Shown here: piece by piece, positions 1 through 23,681 of the stretch
Layout: each line of letters begins with the position of its first letter
Position numbering within the stretch: position 1 is the stretch's first letter
Source: Hirudinaria manillensis
Taxonomy: Eukaryota > Annelida > Clitellata > Hirudinida > Hirudinidae
Direction of reading: 5' to 3'
NCBI GenBank assembly: GCA_034509925.1
Contig: CM067528.1
Span: 5,934,001 to 5,998,000, forward strand
DNA length: 64,000 nucleotides
Translations under genes and position numbers: made by a program
The notes under the pieces: generated by a model
Seen by the model: the letters and a program-made list of their open reading frames with translations, nothing else
What the model was told of the DNA's origin: nothing
Databases searched by the model: none

Positions 1-63
1 ACATGAATATTATTTAGCATCATTAATTTAATCCATTTAACAAAGTAAATCATGTTACAACAG

Positions 64-1321
64 AAATGGGAGACCTCTGACAGATGATGAAATAGCTGGA
101 ATGTTGATAGGTCTTTTGCTTGCTGGTCAACACACTTCCTCAACCACCAGTTCCTGGCTGGGATTTTTTATTGCACAGAATAAGGATATTCAAGTAAGCA
201 TCTCATTTGCATCTGATAAATTTTTACATATGGTTCTTACTAAAATTATTGCAACTTGAGCTACTTTAATTATTTTTGTTTTCCTACAACTTTAAACTTT
301 TATGAGATTTTACAGAATTTTCAATGCATTAAGAAGCCCGTCAAAAACAAATGCATTAAGTGACAAATTGCTCAAATATTTTATGAGCTCAACAATTCCA
401 TATTCATTAATTTTTAAAAATTATTTCGATTGATTGCAACACAAAAATAAGGTCCTAAATAACAATTTCAGGATGCTTTATACGAAGAACAGCTTCAAGT
501 ATTTGGTTGTAAACAAGACCGTTTAACTTATGATGGAATTAAAGATTGTCAGCTTTTGGAATGCTGCCTTAGAGAAACACTGAGACTCAGACCACCAATT
601 GTCACAATGATGAGGATGTGCAAGAAACCACAGGTAGTGCTTCCTTTTATTTCTTTTTTATAATTTCCTGTTGAATATTTGGTATATTAACCAGCTTTAC
701 ACGTCTAGATTAGGATCTCAATGACCTATGCTTCTAAATTGATTTTAAATTTGGGAACAATGTCATAAATTGTTATTATTATATTATGTTGTAATACTTT
801 AGAATATTGCTTTCATTTATGCCAAACAGAAGATATACAATTATGTAATTCCACCTGGTCATCAAGTCTGTGTTTCACCTACAACAAACCATGTTCTACC
901 AGACACTTGGCTAGATCCAGAAAAGTTTAATCCCCACAGGTAAGAAGATTAAACATTTTGATCATTATTTTAGAGAAAACACTGCAAACTTAGAAATTTC
1001 TAGCAGCTAAATAATTCAAATAAAAAATAAATAAAAAAAGATAAAATAACTGGAAATTAATCTCTCTTACTATTTTTAAGATTCAAATTTGGAAAGAAAA
1101 CTATTGACGAGAAGTTTTCTTATGTCCCATTTGGAGCTGGACGTCATAGATGCATAGGAGAAGCATTTGCTTATGTACAGATTAAAGCTATTTGGTCATT
1201 TCTTATCCAGAACTATAAGTTTGAATTGGTTGATGGAAGATTTCCAGACATAAATGTCACCACAATGATCCATACCCCCCAAAACCCAATCATTGCTTTT
1301 GAGAGACGCAAACAAATCTGA
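64..1321 (+). CDS. CYP51: Lanosterol 14-alpha demethylase, 3' part (5' end outside window)
   Basis: Cytochrome P450 of sterol synthesis; the family removes the 14-alpha methyl of lanosterol on the endoplasmic reticulum. Only the C-terminal ~213 residues are present. Exons: 64-193, 472-633, 830-939, 1081-1321, with GT-AG introns in matching phases. Seen in order: the I-helix oxygen-activation motif AGQHTSS in exon 1, the K-helix ETLRLRPP in exon 2, the CYP51-typical [11 protein letters not shown] in exon 3, and the heme-binding loop [10 protein letters not shown] with its cysteine ligand in exon 4. The end, [12 protein letters not shown] followed by a basic tail and TGA at 1319, matches animal CYP51. 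Arthropods and nematodes lack this gene, which narrows the host. The first 63 bases are intron. Identity is very secure; the missing 5' exons lie to the left. Confidence 0.95.
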
Positions 1322-1400
1322 TAACTCAGAATCAAGCCATCCAAATCTATCCTTATTTTTCAAACCAATGATGAGAGGGTTGATGTGATCTATGGTAAGC

Positions 1401-1406
1401 TTTATT
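1401..1406 (-). terminator. Candidate poly(A) signal of alpha-actinin
   Basis: AATAAA read on the minus strand, about 150 bases beyond the alpha-actinin stop. It lies inside the span expected for the converging CYP51 3' UTR. Motif match only. Confidence 0.45.
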
Positions 1407-1449
1407 AAAAGTTGACTAACATTCTCAAGCTGAAAACATATAATTTATA

Positions 1450-1455
1450 AATAAA
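1450..1455 (+). terminator. Candidate poly(A) signal of CYP51
   Basis: AATAAA about 130 bases after the CYP51 stop codon, followed by T- and GT-containing sequence. It lies past the minus-strand signal of the converging alpha-actinin gene, so the two 3' ends probably overlap. Confidence 0.5.
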
Positions 1456-1557
1456 ATTTCTTGGTTTCTAAAAGCAGAAGTTTGTGTTCACTTAATCTTC
1501 CATCTTTTTGTCAAATTAAAACAGCTATGAAATGAAGATCATCAAAATTGCTTGGTC

Positions 1558-7895
<6,338 letters not shown>

Positions 7896-9535
7896 CTTTC
7901 CAAATTACAAAAACTCCTATACAACCAGAACCCCCAGGAGAGTGTAATTTATGTATATCCTTTAAGGCCCCAATTAGTGCAAAGCTAAAGGAACTTCCCA
8001 TAGGCGCAGCAGTTAACCTACACGCTCGGGTACTACTAAACGCTTGACAATTAATTGTCAAACATTTGCAGCGAATATTCTAAATTGTTATCCTTTAGAA
8101 AACTTGAGCTAATAAGATTGTTTGGAGCTTCGTATCATCACTTGTCAAACAAATGCATGCGTGTTGAAACGTTTGAGGAATTTTCAAATAAACATTTTAA
8201 GAATGGTAAAAAATATTTAGATAGGGATGCATGGAACTTAATTCGCTGGCTTAATATGGGAATGGCTCTACAAATAGACGTAATGTTGAATCAAGATGAG
8301 TAGATATAAAACGTTCGGTATTAAACGTTATCAAATGTTTATGGTGACTTCATCGCGTTGATATCACAAATAACAGCTCCTTCATCAGCAAGGAAACAAT
8401 TTGCACGTGTTTTCACAAATAAGTATATAAAGGTCGAGTGATGAGCTGACAACTATTTTCAAAAATGCCCAATAGCGTACTATTATGAAGTTCGGGTGTT
8501 AACGCAGATACCGAGCCTTTAAAGGAGGAGACATTTTGAAAGCATTCTTTGTACTTGCTTTACAAAGCTTTACTCCCACCAAAGGAGACAAATAAGAAAA
8601 GCCGAGGAATTTTGAAAATTTAATAAACATACCTAAAAAATAAAATCATTAAAGCCAAAAATAAAATTATAAAAAAATTATTAATGACTTAATTATGTTT
8701 ATGCTAGGATTTAGTTAAAGTTTTACTTCTCCTTAGATCTAGTCCTATGTTTGAGGAGGACTCCGAAATACCTGCATCGAATCTATAGGCTTATGACATA
8801 GCAGTTCTGGACCCAGCGCCAGATAAATTCTTTAAGGCCCCAGATATTAGAAGTTATGCCAAGTTTGAATTAATCCCCATTTAATATAAAATAATATAAT
8901 AATTGCCATACCTAGTCAGATGCAGTGGTAAAGATTTTGAACATAGTAAGTATATGGGATATGTTTTATATATGAGTAACATTACATTAATTTAGCATGA
9001 TACGAATTTTTTGTGACCGATCTTTTACAAGCTTTTGATGGCAAATAAAAAATTTGGGTTCAAAATTTCTGTCCCCGATCATTTTTCAGCAGACAATGGA
9101 GTTAATGGTGTATTTAAAGCGTCAAATTTAATTTGGCAGAATTTTCGACAACTAAACGTTCAAGTAAAATTCTTAACAGATTTATTTTTGTTATATATAT
9201 ATAAAAATACTATAAATAAGTTGTTAAAAAAGATAAATTAACGTGACTCCTACAAGAGATTTTTTTCTAGAGCTGTCATACTTGGAAATTCCGGAGTAAT
9301 CACCACGATGTTGGATTCGTTGTGGTTTTTAGTGATCACATATTTCTAAACAAGGTATGAAAAATATTACTAATAAGTAATTTCGTAGTTTAACCAATTT
9401 TTCCGAATTTGTCTTCACTCAGCTCAAAAATCTTTCAAAAGTGAGTTGAAAAATTCCGTCTACGAATATGTATTCTTTAACTTTGTGTTTTTCAGATTTG
9501 TTTTTTCTCAGCACCTAAGTTTATTTGTCGAATGT
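7896..9535. other. Divergent intergenic region between alpha-actinin and caspase A
   Basis: It holds the 5' flanks of two genes transcribed away from each other. A plus-strand open frame at 8055-8303 (82 codons) has no family I recognise and no clear splice or poly(A) context. The rest is AT-rich with no repeat, RNA gene or transposon that I can support. An acceptor-like TTTTTTCTCAG ends at 9511, 24 bases before the caspase start. Confidence 0.5.
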
Positions 9536-10809
9536 ATGGCTTCAATACCTGTTCAAGAATCCGGCGATTCCGGCATTAGCTTGTCTGTTTCAAGTTACCA
9601 TAAATCATCAAATGAAGAATTGAGGTATGAACATGGCAGTAACATGTGTACAAATTCTTTAATTGCTATTTGTTAAAAAAAAATGAGATACTTTAAATAT
9701 ATTTACAGTGCTGTAACAGATTTGCCTCCTGATAGATTGTACAAGATGAATCACGAGAGACGAGGTCCCCTTATCATCATAAACAATCATACATTCAATG
9801 GATTATTAGGTCAGAAAGATAGGCTGGGATCTGAAATTGACAACCAGAACCTGAAAAAAGTGTTTGAAGACCTCAAATTTGATGTTGCAATTTATCAAAA
9901 TCAAACAGTAAAACAAATGCAAGAAATTGTGAAAATTGGTAAGTTCAAAATTTGTAGTTGGTTTGGATAATTTCCCCATTTTAAATTCAGCTTATGAAGA
10001 AACATAATCATTGTAAATTTGTGAAGCATCAGAAGGTGATTATACTGCATGTGATTGCTTTGCCATGGCTATAATGAGCCATGGTGATTCTGGTAATACT
10101 ATTTATGGAATTGATGGAACTATAAAGTTTGACCTTTTAATGGACCCCATAAGCAAGAACAAAGTGAGAAGCCTTATTGGGAAGCCAAAGCTTTTTTTCA
10201 TTCAGGTGATTACATTAGTGTCTCTGAATTTATTTACACATAAATATGGTAAATTTATTGCCCTAATAATTGTATTTTTCATTTGAGCTAAGATGCATTA
10301 TAACTAAGAATTGCATTAACCCTCCAAATTAAAATTGGATTTCATCTAATAATTTCATCTTCAAGGCATGCAGAGGAGATGAGATTGATGATGGAGTTCA
10401 AAGTGAAGATAGAGGCAATCAGTATGAAGAAGAGGCAAAGAAAAATGAAGAGGAAAATAACCTTACAAAGATTCCTGTAGAAGCTGACTTCCTGTACTCT
10501 TACAGTACTGCTCCAGGTACTGAAAAAGTTTATTTAATTAAATACACTTTAACATACAACATACTGCCAATGCTTGTCCTAGGATATTTCTCATTCAGAA
10601 ACAAAAGATATGGTAGTTGGTATATTCAAGCTCTAAAAAATGTTTTTGAAGAATATGCTCAAGAGCTTGATTTGATGCATCTGCTGACTCTAGTCAGTTA
10701 TGAAGTGGCAGTGAACAAAGTATCTAGAAGTGTAAGCAAAGCACTGGATAACAAGAAACAAGTCCCCAGCTTTGTATCAATGCTAACAAAATTACTCAAG
10801 TTTGCATGA
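9536..10809 (+). CDS. Effector caspase A (caspase-3/7 type)
   Basis: Cysteine protease cutting after aspartate, executing apoptosis in the cytosol. Five exons: 9536-9624, 9709-9938, 10027-10205, 10366-10516, 10583-10809; 291 residues. The prodomain is short (about 45 residues, starting MASIPVQES), with no CARD or DED, as in effector caspases. The large subunit has RRGPLIIINN, the catalytic histidine in MSHGDSG, and the catalytic cysteine in FFIQACRGDE, whose QACRG is split by an intron after Q. The acidic linker contains candidate processing sites (SED, VEAD). The small subunit has STAPGYFSFRN (usual form SWRN), GSWYIQAL, and ends KKQVPSFVSMLTKLLKFA. The aromatic change at the S2/S3 pocket (FSFRN) may affect substrate choice; that is inference. 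It has a close paralog at 15566 with the same intron positions. Confidence 0.95.
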
Positions 10810-11004
10810 GGGGAAGTGATTAACTTCGTTCCCTGCTTCTCCAGCTGTTTGAAAGCAGAATACTTCCACCAAATGTTTTAAAAAATCTGTTTTCTGAGGT
10901 CATTTACCTTAGTTGTTAGTATATTGTTTAACCCTGTTATTATATAAAACTGCTATATTTCAATTATGAATTATGGAAAGGCTATGAGTTCCTTAAGTGT
11001 AATA

Positions 11005-11010
11005 TTTATT
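11005..11010 (-). terminator. Candidate poly(A) signal of CWF19L1
   Basis: AATAAA on the minus strand about 310 bases downstream of the CWF19L1 stop. It lies just inside the caspase A 3' UTR, so tail-to-tail overlap is likely if it is used. Motif only. Confidence 0.35.
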
Positions 11011-11019
11011 TGTTTGCAC

Positions 11020-11025
11020 AATAAA
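11020..11025 (+). terminator. Candidate poly(A) signal of caspase A
   Basis: AATAAA followed by an A-run and T-rich sequence, about 210 bases after the caspase A stop codon. Confidence 0.5.
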
Positions 11026-11317
11026 AAAAAAGAAAATTTGTTATTTTAATATGAAATACATGCTTCATATTTTTTTAAATGTTTACATAAACCCCTGTTT
11101 AGCCCTGCCAGTGGGCCATAAAACACCCACACTAAGACTCCAAAGAGTGTGGTTGACCACAGCATTTGACAAAATCATAACTGAGAAAACTGAAAAGACT
11201 AATAAGACATCTTAAACTACTTTGATCTGCCTTGCAGTATATTGTTGAATAAGTAAGAAAAAACCTCATGAAAATGAATAATAGTACTTTTATAGCAGTA
11301 ACAAGAATGTGAGTTAT

Positions 11318-13970
11318 TTACAGGAAAGGGTCAAATGACTTAAAAGAATTTCTGAATTTTGAGCAACAGGCATCCTCTTCCTCCCTTGACAAAAGGCAGG
11401 CTTTCCAATCAATCTTTTCTGGTGAGCACAGCAAATTTGGTAAACACAGCATCTCCCTAAAAACATATGAGATAAGGTACATTAACATATATAAAAGAAA
11501 CACACAAATTTTAAAGCACAAACCTGCCAAAGTTTAGTGGGAAGCCACTTTTTATAATCATGAAGAATCTCGCTTGAGGTGTTTCCACGTAAAGGTAGGG
11601 GGCACCACCAGGGATTATTTGGTTCAACTCAGACATCTGAGGAAGTTCTTTGAGTTGCATTTGATGACTCTCTGCAAATCCTACAATGCTTGTTTCTATC
11701 ATGTTTTCACAAGATTTAGGAAGTGGTACGGCCTGTATCTGTAGGTGAGACGTCTTGAAATTTCTTTCAAAGAAAACGACGCATTTCCCGATGCTTTTGA
11801 AGTATTTTTTCAGGCTTTCCTTATACCTAAATCAAGATGACATATAGATGTAATGTTTGTTGCATTTATATAAAATAAATTTAAACTTACAGCTTTATTT
11901 CATTCATGACATCAGCATCTGATGTCACTAATGATTGAGTATGATTAATAGGAACAATTAAGACGTGATCTTCAGACAGACCTCCTTTAGCTAAAGCCAG
12001 GTAGCACTTGAAAAGAAAACAATATCATATAATTAAACAATGAATTTCAGGTAATTAAAATCAAGATAATGTGATATTAAAACAATTAAGCAGCTTAGTC
12101 AGCATTAGTCAATTTATGATCTTCAGCCAGCTATTTTTGATATAATAGACTAATTAAGTACCAATCATTAACATTTCTTAGTTTTCTAATCATTAATCAT
12201 CAATATCAGCTAAATTATTTTCATACCTGGTCACCAACACTGGTCACAAGATGTTTCTCTACTTTTGGATTAGCCAAACAAAACCAACAAGAATCAGGAG
12301 AAATAGGTGTCAAATTCTTGTTCTGTCTCTTTGGCATGCTTCCTGCATGACTCTCATTTTTTCTTTTCCTGGACTGTTCTACTGTTCCACTATCAATCAT
12401 ATGTTGATCATAGAAGAACTGTTCCCTCTTCTTTGAAAACAAAAATCAAGCAAGGAACTTAATATCATCAAAAAATCATTTAGAAATTTAAATTATTGCA
12501 TGTTAACTATAGAAAATTAGCCTTTTGCAGTTTGTTAATATTGGTAATGAAATTAATATAACTCTATTCTAGATAGATATCTTCTATATTAGTTTAATAA
12601 AGTAAGGTAATACTGAACCATGGTCGTGATCATTAATTCAATCAGTTATCAGAAATACCTATTTCCCATTACCAATTTCAATAAATGCCTATTAAATTTA
12701 AACTTAAGCATAATTAACTGACCTGCACGCCACCTTTAGTGACGGCAAAAATGCTCGGATCGAATTTATATGGGGCTTCCGTTACATCGGCAGGCTGCTT
12801 TGTTAATTCATGGGCTTCAATAGTCTTCATGGGGTTTATGTTGAAGGCATATATGAACTGGAATAGTTAAGATCATATTTATATTACATTTATCCAAGCT
12901 ATAACATATTAAAAGATCTTTGCAAACCTTTTTCTTTTCTATATTTCCAACAGATGCCAATGCCACAAATCTTGTAGCATGTTCTGGAATATTACTCAAA
13001 ATTGCATGATTCCTGTTTTGTTATAAACACATTATTAGAAAAAAAACAATAATCATCTAAAAAGACTTTATCAACTAGCCTGTATGGTTGTCGCTCATAT
13101 GAAATATTGCTATTTCCTGAAAAGTGATATCTTGGCTTCAACATCAATGCCAGTTGAGATACGAGATGAGAACCAACAACTTTATCGTCTTCAGCCTTCA
13201 AAGTATCATAATATTGAATTTAATGCATTAACATTAATAAATAGTGAAATTAAACTCATACCAGATTGCTTCCATATTTGGTGACATCTTTTGGCCATTG
13301 TGATGTCAGGAGAATATCAACTCCCCCAAAATCCATAGGTAAGGCTGACTTGAGAGACAAAACCTCTTCCAAGTCAAATTTGCTGGCTGTTTTACTTCCA
13401 CCATCCCCTTGCAAGCCACTTAAGTAAGCAACTTTTAAAGATGATGCACTGGAGAAATAGCCTTTCTTTCCTGTGTTTAACAATTACATATGTATTTGAA
13501 TCATCACTATCACAAAAATTACATAAGAAGCATGTATACCTAGATATAAAACATTCTTGCACAAATTACATCCATCTATACTCTCATAAAATTCTGATGT
13601 ATCTTCACTGCTGGGTCCCAGTACATAGGTTGAAACAGGAAATATAAAATGGTCCTCCAGTAGCTTTCTATTTACAACTTTATCTTTTCCAAAAAATTCC
13701 CCGACACAAAATAGGGCCTACAAATTCAGAAACAAACATATGAAAATCGAACAATTTATATGGAAGTATTGTAATTAAATTTCTTACGTCATAGGCGCCT
13801 GTTTTTTTAACAATGGCTTCGACCTTAGAAATCAGTGCATTAAATTGTCCGTTTACGTCTCCGCAAACCAATCTGCAAATAGTTATAGTTCCCAAGATTT
13901 ATAATTTGATTTAAATTGTATGTGCAATTTTAGTTATTAGATTAGTCGTAAATATAACTTACATCTTCAT
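11318..13970 (-). CDS. CWF19L1: CWF19-like protein 1 (Drn1-type)
   Basis: Relative of yeast Drn1/Cwf19, linked to lariat-intron turnover and the spliceosome. Exons in transcript order: 13970-13963, 13872-13788, 13717-13540, 13470-13262, 13195-13080, 13012-12928, 12857-12723, 12430-12227, 12006-11891, 11826-11524, 11456-11318; 525 residues, close to the human length. The N-terminal metallophosphoesterase-like domain opens [13 protein letters not shown] and continues with YVLGPSS and [12 protein letters not shown] middle segment has LKPRYHFSG and [15 protein letters not shown]. The CwfJ C-terminal domains carry [15 protein letters not shown] (CxxC) and the histidine-rich [15 protein letters not shown]. 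The first coding exon is only 8 bases. The intron 13013-13079 needs a GC donor (ACAG|GCTAGT). It sits antisense between two tandem caspases. Confidence 0.93.
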
Positions 13971-15565
13971 TTCAAAAACTTTGATTAGTGGAAATTATAA
14001 TGTTAAATATAACAATATCGAAAATTTAATAAGTTAGCAAATGGTCTTGGAGCACGACTAAAATTGTTATTTTAAAAATAAGTAAATTATCGCCCAATAC
14101 AATAACAATGACAGAAGGTAATTAAAAAAACCATGAAAAGTAATTAAAAATATGAATCATTTAAACTCTGTTTCAAGTTTTAATTAAAATTTTATTACTT
14201 GCAATGCTGTTAACAGGACATTATTTAAAAAAAATCAATCTATCTCGTGTTATTAAATACTAACTAAACATTTTAAAATTGATATTACTTTAAAAAAAAA
14301 CTAAAGCCTGATAATAAAATGACTTGGTTCCTCATTTTTTACAGACAGGTATTTTCAAAATTTCCCCCCTCCCGCCAATGTCTTAGGGTCTCATTGGCCG
14401 CCATTCACGAGGAAATATTGACGTTTTTCCGACATATGGTTGCTCACAAATATCTTCATTCCATTTTGTTCTCTATTTCCAATATGGAAATTCCAAAAGT
14501 GGTAATGTCACGTCAATGACATTAGTGAAATAATGCCTCCAGCTTCAGTTTTGAAGTATTTGAGGTGGGTTGTGTCCCTCTAGGCAAGTATTTCTTATTT
14601 TGGCTGCTAGAACAGCTTTGGAAAATCTGTGGGGGGAGAGAAATGGCGCGGGAAATGGGGTAAATCGTCCTTGACCCCGGCCAAAATAGCATCGTTTGTG
14701 TTGTTTTACTTAAAATAAATGTGCTATTCAAAGTATGCTAATGCCTCTGGCCGCCACCTCGCTGTGCTGCTAGAAGAGATAGACAAGCGGAGTTTGAAGC
14801 ATTTCTCAGAATCTATGAAAAATCAATTTCGGAAAATAGTTACCAAGACAGGTGATATTACACAATTTATTTATTTTAGTATTTAAAAAGTTGTTTTATC
14901 AAAGTCAAGATTTTGTTACCATACGATGGTTGCTGGTTTCTACTTTTTTGCTCATTTTTTTGAAGTGATAAAAAAGTCATTATCGGTAATTAATGATATT
15001 AAATATCACAAACTAATACAAATCATGTCAATAATAAGATATAAATATAAACATAAACATCTGTTACCGAAATTATTATTAAAAGCGTAGGTAATAACCA
15101 TACAGCAGGCGCTAAACAATCATGTGTATTAATCTTATCATGGGAATCCCAAGATGCGTAATTATTACGAAACTTGTGGTTCTCCGGCTAGGGAAATTTC
15201 GATATTTTTTACATTTCTATCATCCTACAGGCCAAAATTGTGTTACATACTTTCAGAATACTAATTGTTCATATTTGTTCTAAATTGAATTCCCTAAGCA
15301 AACCTTCAATATTGTAAGGTGAGTTCTGGTACCCAACTAAAGCTCTTAATTTTCTAACTAATGTGTTCTGGTGATAATGACATACCTACTTTGGATTTAT
15401 CAGTTTGAAAATATGTAAAATCAATTAGGAAAATTATGTAGAATGAAACATCAACCTGTAATATGTGTAACTTGTGTAACAGCATAATTAGCAATTATAT
15501 TACACCTGGAAATCATGCAATCAATTTGTTCTGGTTACAGGATTTCTGGAATACACCTGCTAAAA
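13971..15565. other. Divergent intergenic region between CWF19L1 and caspase B
   Basis: Upstream sequence of two diverging genes. Most is AT-rich. A less AT-rich block at about 14380-14860 holds the candidate exon listed separately. A good acceptor-like CTGGTTACAG ends at 15540, 25 bases before the caspase B start. I see no RNA gene or mobile element. Confidence 0.5.
14719..14851 (+). other. Possible coding exon, unidentified
   Basis: An open frame starts at ATG 14719, directly after an in-frame TAA, and runs 44 codons with protein-like composition (it includes LAVLLEEIDKRSLKHFSESM) to a plausible donor ACAG|GTGATA. The local base composition is less AT-rich than the surroundings. I find no next exon that joins it convincingly and recognise no family. 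It may be the first exon of an undetected gene, or chance. Confidence 0.2.
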
Positions 15566-16830
15566 ATGGCTTCAATTCCAGTTCAAGAATCTCTTCAAGA
15601 TTCAGCAATTGGTAGCATGTCACTTGAATCAAGAAGGTGTGAAATCATTCATTTTTTGAAAAGTCAGCTCTTTATGTCTTTATATCATGCAGGCGCTCTA
15701 CTGAGATGCCAAAGGAAAGATATTATAGAATGGATCACAAGAAGCGAGGCCCATTGATCATCATAAACAATCACAAGTTCAGTGAAGGCGTGGGTCAGAA
15801 GGACAGAGTGGGATCGACAATTGATAATCAGAACCTGAAAAAAATATTTGAAGACCTCAGATTTGATGTAGTCATTCATCAAAATAAAACAGTCAGCCAA
15901 ATGCGAGAAATAGTGAAAAGCGGTAAGTTTTTGAATGTGTTTATGGAATTATGTACATACACTAGAAAATTAAATGGTTTTGTTTCCACAACTTATTATT
16001 TTATTTTAATTTAGTCAGAAAATGAAATTGTAATTTGTGTAGCATCAAAAGAAGATTATACTGAAAGTGATTGCTTTGCAATGGCTATCTTGAGCCATGG
16101 TAATTCTGGTGACATAATCTATGGCATTGATGGAGAAATAAAATTTGAGCTCCTTATTGATCCTATTAGCAAGAACAAAGTGAAAAGTCTCATAGGAAAA
16201 CCAAAGCTCTTTTTTATACAGGTACATTCATTACACTGAATGCAGGTGCATTAGTTATTTCAGATCTGTTGGAAAAGGAAATGTTTTCTATTTAGGTTGA
16301 AGTGGTGGATTAAACTGATCTTTACATAATCTGACATCAATTTGTAGTTTCTACATATTTTGATTAATAATTAATCTTGTGCCATTGTTAAGGCGTGTAG
16401 AGGAATAGAATTAGATGATGGAGTTGCATTTGAAATGAATGAAAGCAAGTACGAGGAGGATGCAAAGAAAAGCGAAGATGAAAGCAACATTAGAAGGATC
16501 CCTGTAGAAGCTGATTTTCTGTACTCTTTTAGCACAGCTCCAGGTTAAAGAAATCTTTTTTGGACAATTTGTGAACATTAATTGAAACTCAGGATTCTAT
16601 TTGCAGGTTATTTTTCATTCAGAAACAAAATATTTGGAAGTTGGTATGTCCAGGCACTAAAAAATGTTTTTGAAGACTATGCTCAAGAACATGACTTGTT
16701 GTGCCTACTCACTCTAGTGAGCTATGAAGTTGCTATGAAAAAAGAATCCAATAGCGCAAATGAAGCTTTCAACAAAAAGAAACAAGTTCCCAGTTTCATT
16801 TCCATGCTGACAAAACTGCTCAAATTTTAA
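15566..16830 (+). CDS. Effector caspase B (paralog of caspase A)
   Basis: Second effector-type caspase, 284 residues. Exons: 15566-15636, 15693-15922, 16043-16221, 16393-16543, 16607-16830. Exons 2, 3 and 4 have exactly the lengths of those in caspase A (230, 179, 151 bases) and all four introns share phase, so the pair arose by duplication. The N terminus repeats MASIPVQES. Catalytic histidine in LSHGNSG; catalytic cysteine in FIQACRGIE; small-subunit motifs STAPGYFSFRN, GSWYVQAL and KKQVPSFISMLTKLLKF. The linker is shorter than in A (FEMNESKYEEDAKK), and the prodomain differs except at its start. Both active-site residues remain, so it should be a working protease. The start ATG is supported by the shared N-terminal nonapeptide. 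Confidence 0.95.
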
Positions 16831-17964
16831 AATTTGGAGACAAATTCATTTGAGATCATATGGCTCTTCGAGATTAAACGACTGGAACCCAATGTTAAAA
16901 TGGTCGATTTTTGATATGTAACTGATCTTTTGAGTGCCTATTATGCCCCAATAGGATGCTGAGGACTTCTTGATCAATAACCATTTGTAGGTATTCCATA
17001 CTTGGGTCCCCCTATTGGTGAGAGCTGGATATCAAAATGATTTGATATGATATCATTGCTTCTGTTGAGACAGGAATGGTACACATTAGGACACTTGCAT
17101 GCCAGAGATTTATGAGGATGTCACTAGTTAATCTAGCTAAAAATCCAATTCCAGAGATTTATCGACACTGCGACATTTAAAATTGGTCATACCCGCCGGA
17201 TGCTTGATAGTCTTGAGTGACTTGGTTTTGAACTGGTCATCATCGAAATACTTTTTGACAATAATGTAGATAAAACATGTAATGCTTAATGAGTGGTATT
17301 ATAAAACAGTTTTATAGGTTTTAAATCATGATTAAACAAATCCACAGCACTAACAGTTGTAACAGAGTTGAAAACACCATAGTTGTAATTTTTCAGAATT
17401 TTCATGGTCATTATGAAATGAAAACATCAAAACTGAGCGAACATCAAGTTTTCACTAGAATTTAGATGACTAAAAGATTAAAGATTAATTAATAATTTAA
17501 ACTAAAACTCATTCCTTCACTAACAGATTTATAATTAGCAAACAGTGTTTGATGTAATGGAACACTTAGATGACTTTATTGAGTTTGCAAGGGACTTCTA
17601 AATAACTCTAAATAATTTATAGGGATTAAAATGAGCCAGCCAACAAGAGCTTACAGAACTTTAAGAGCAAACATGCAGTAGCAACGAGAACAGATTCGAC
17701 GTCAAAAGCTCTCGGAAAAAGTAAGAAATAGCAACTGCACGACTGACGCTAACCGAAGAATATTTATAAAAACTTCCTAACTGCATACATTAACATACAT
17801 TAAACTCATATCACAATTATGTTTTACAAAACAATATTTTGACTAGATAATTAGACTTTCGTACTGATATTTGACGACTAGGTTTTTGCTCCAGAGTTTA
17901 CACGACCAGACTAGCTAACCATGAAAACTGCAAAAGGTAGCACAGGCTATAAACTGCGTGCTGT
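16831..17964. other. Convergent intergenic region between caspase B and dynamin
   Basis: 3' flanks of two converging genes. No open frame with recognisable content, no clear repeat and no RNA gene seen. If the dynamin frame reads through its last intron, its stop would move to 17915. Confidence 0.5.

Positions 17965-23681
<5,717 letters not shown>

Noticed and set aside
8055..8303. 82-codon plus-strand open frame upstream of caspase A
   Set aside because: No family resemblance, no splice or poly(A) context, and AT-rich third positions like the surrounding non-coding DNA.
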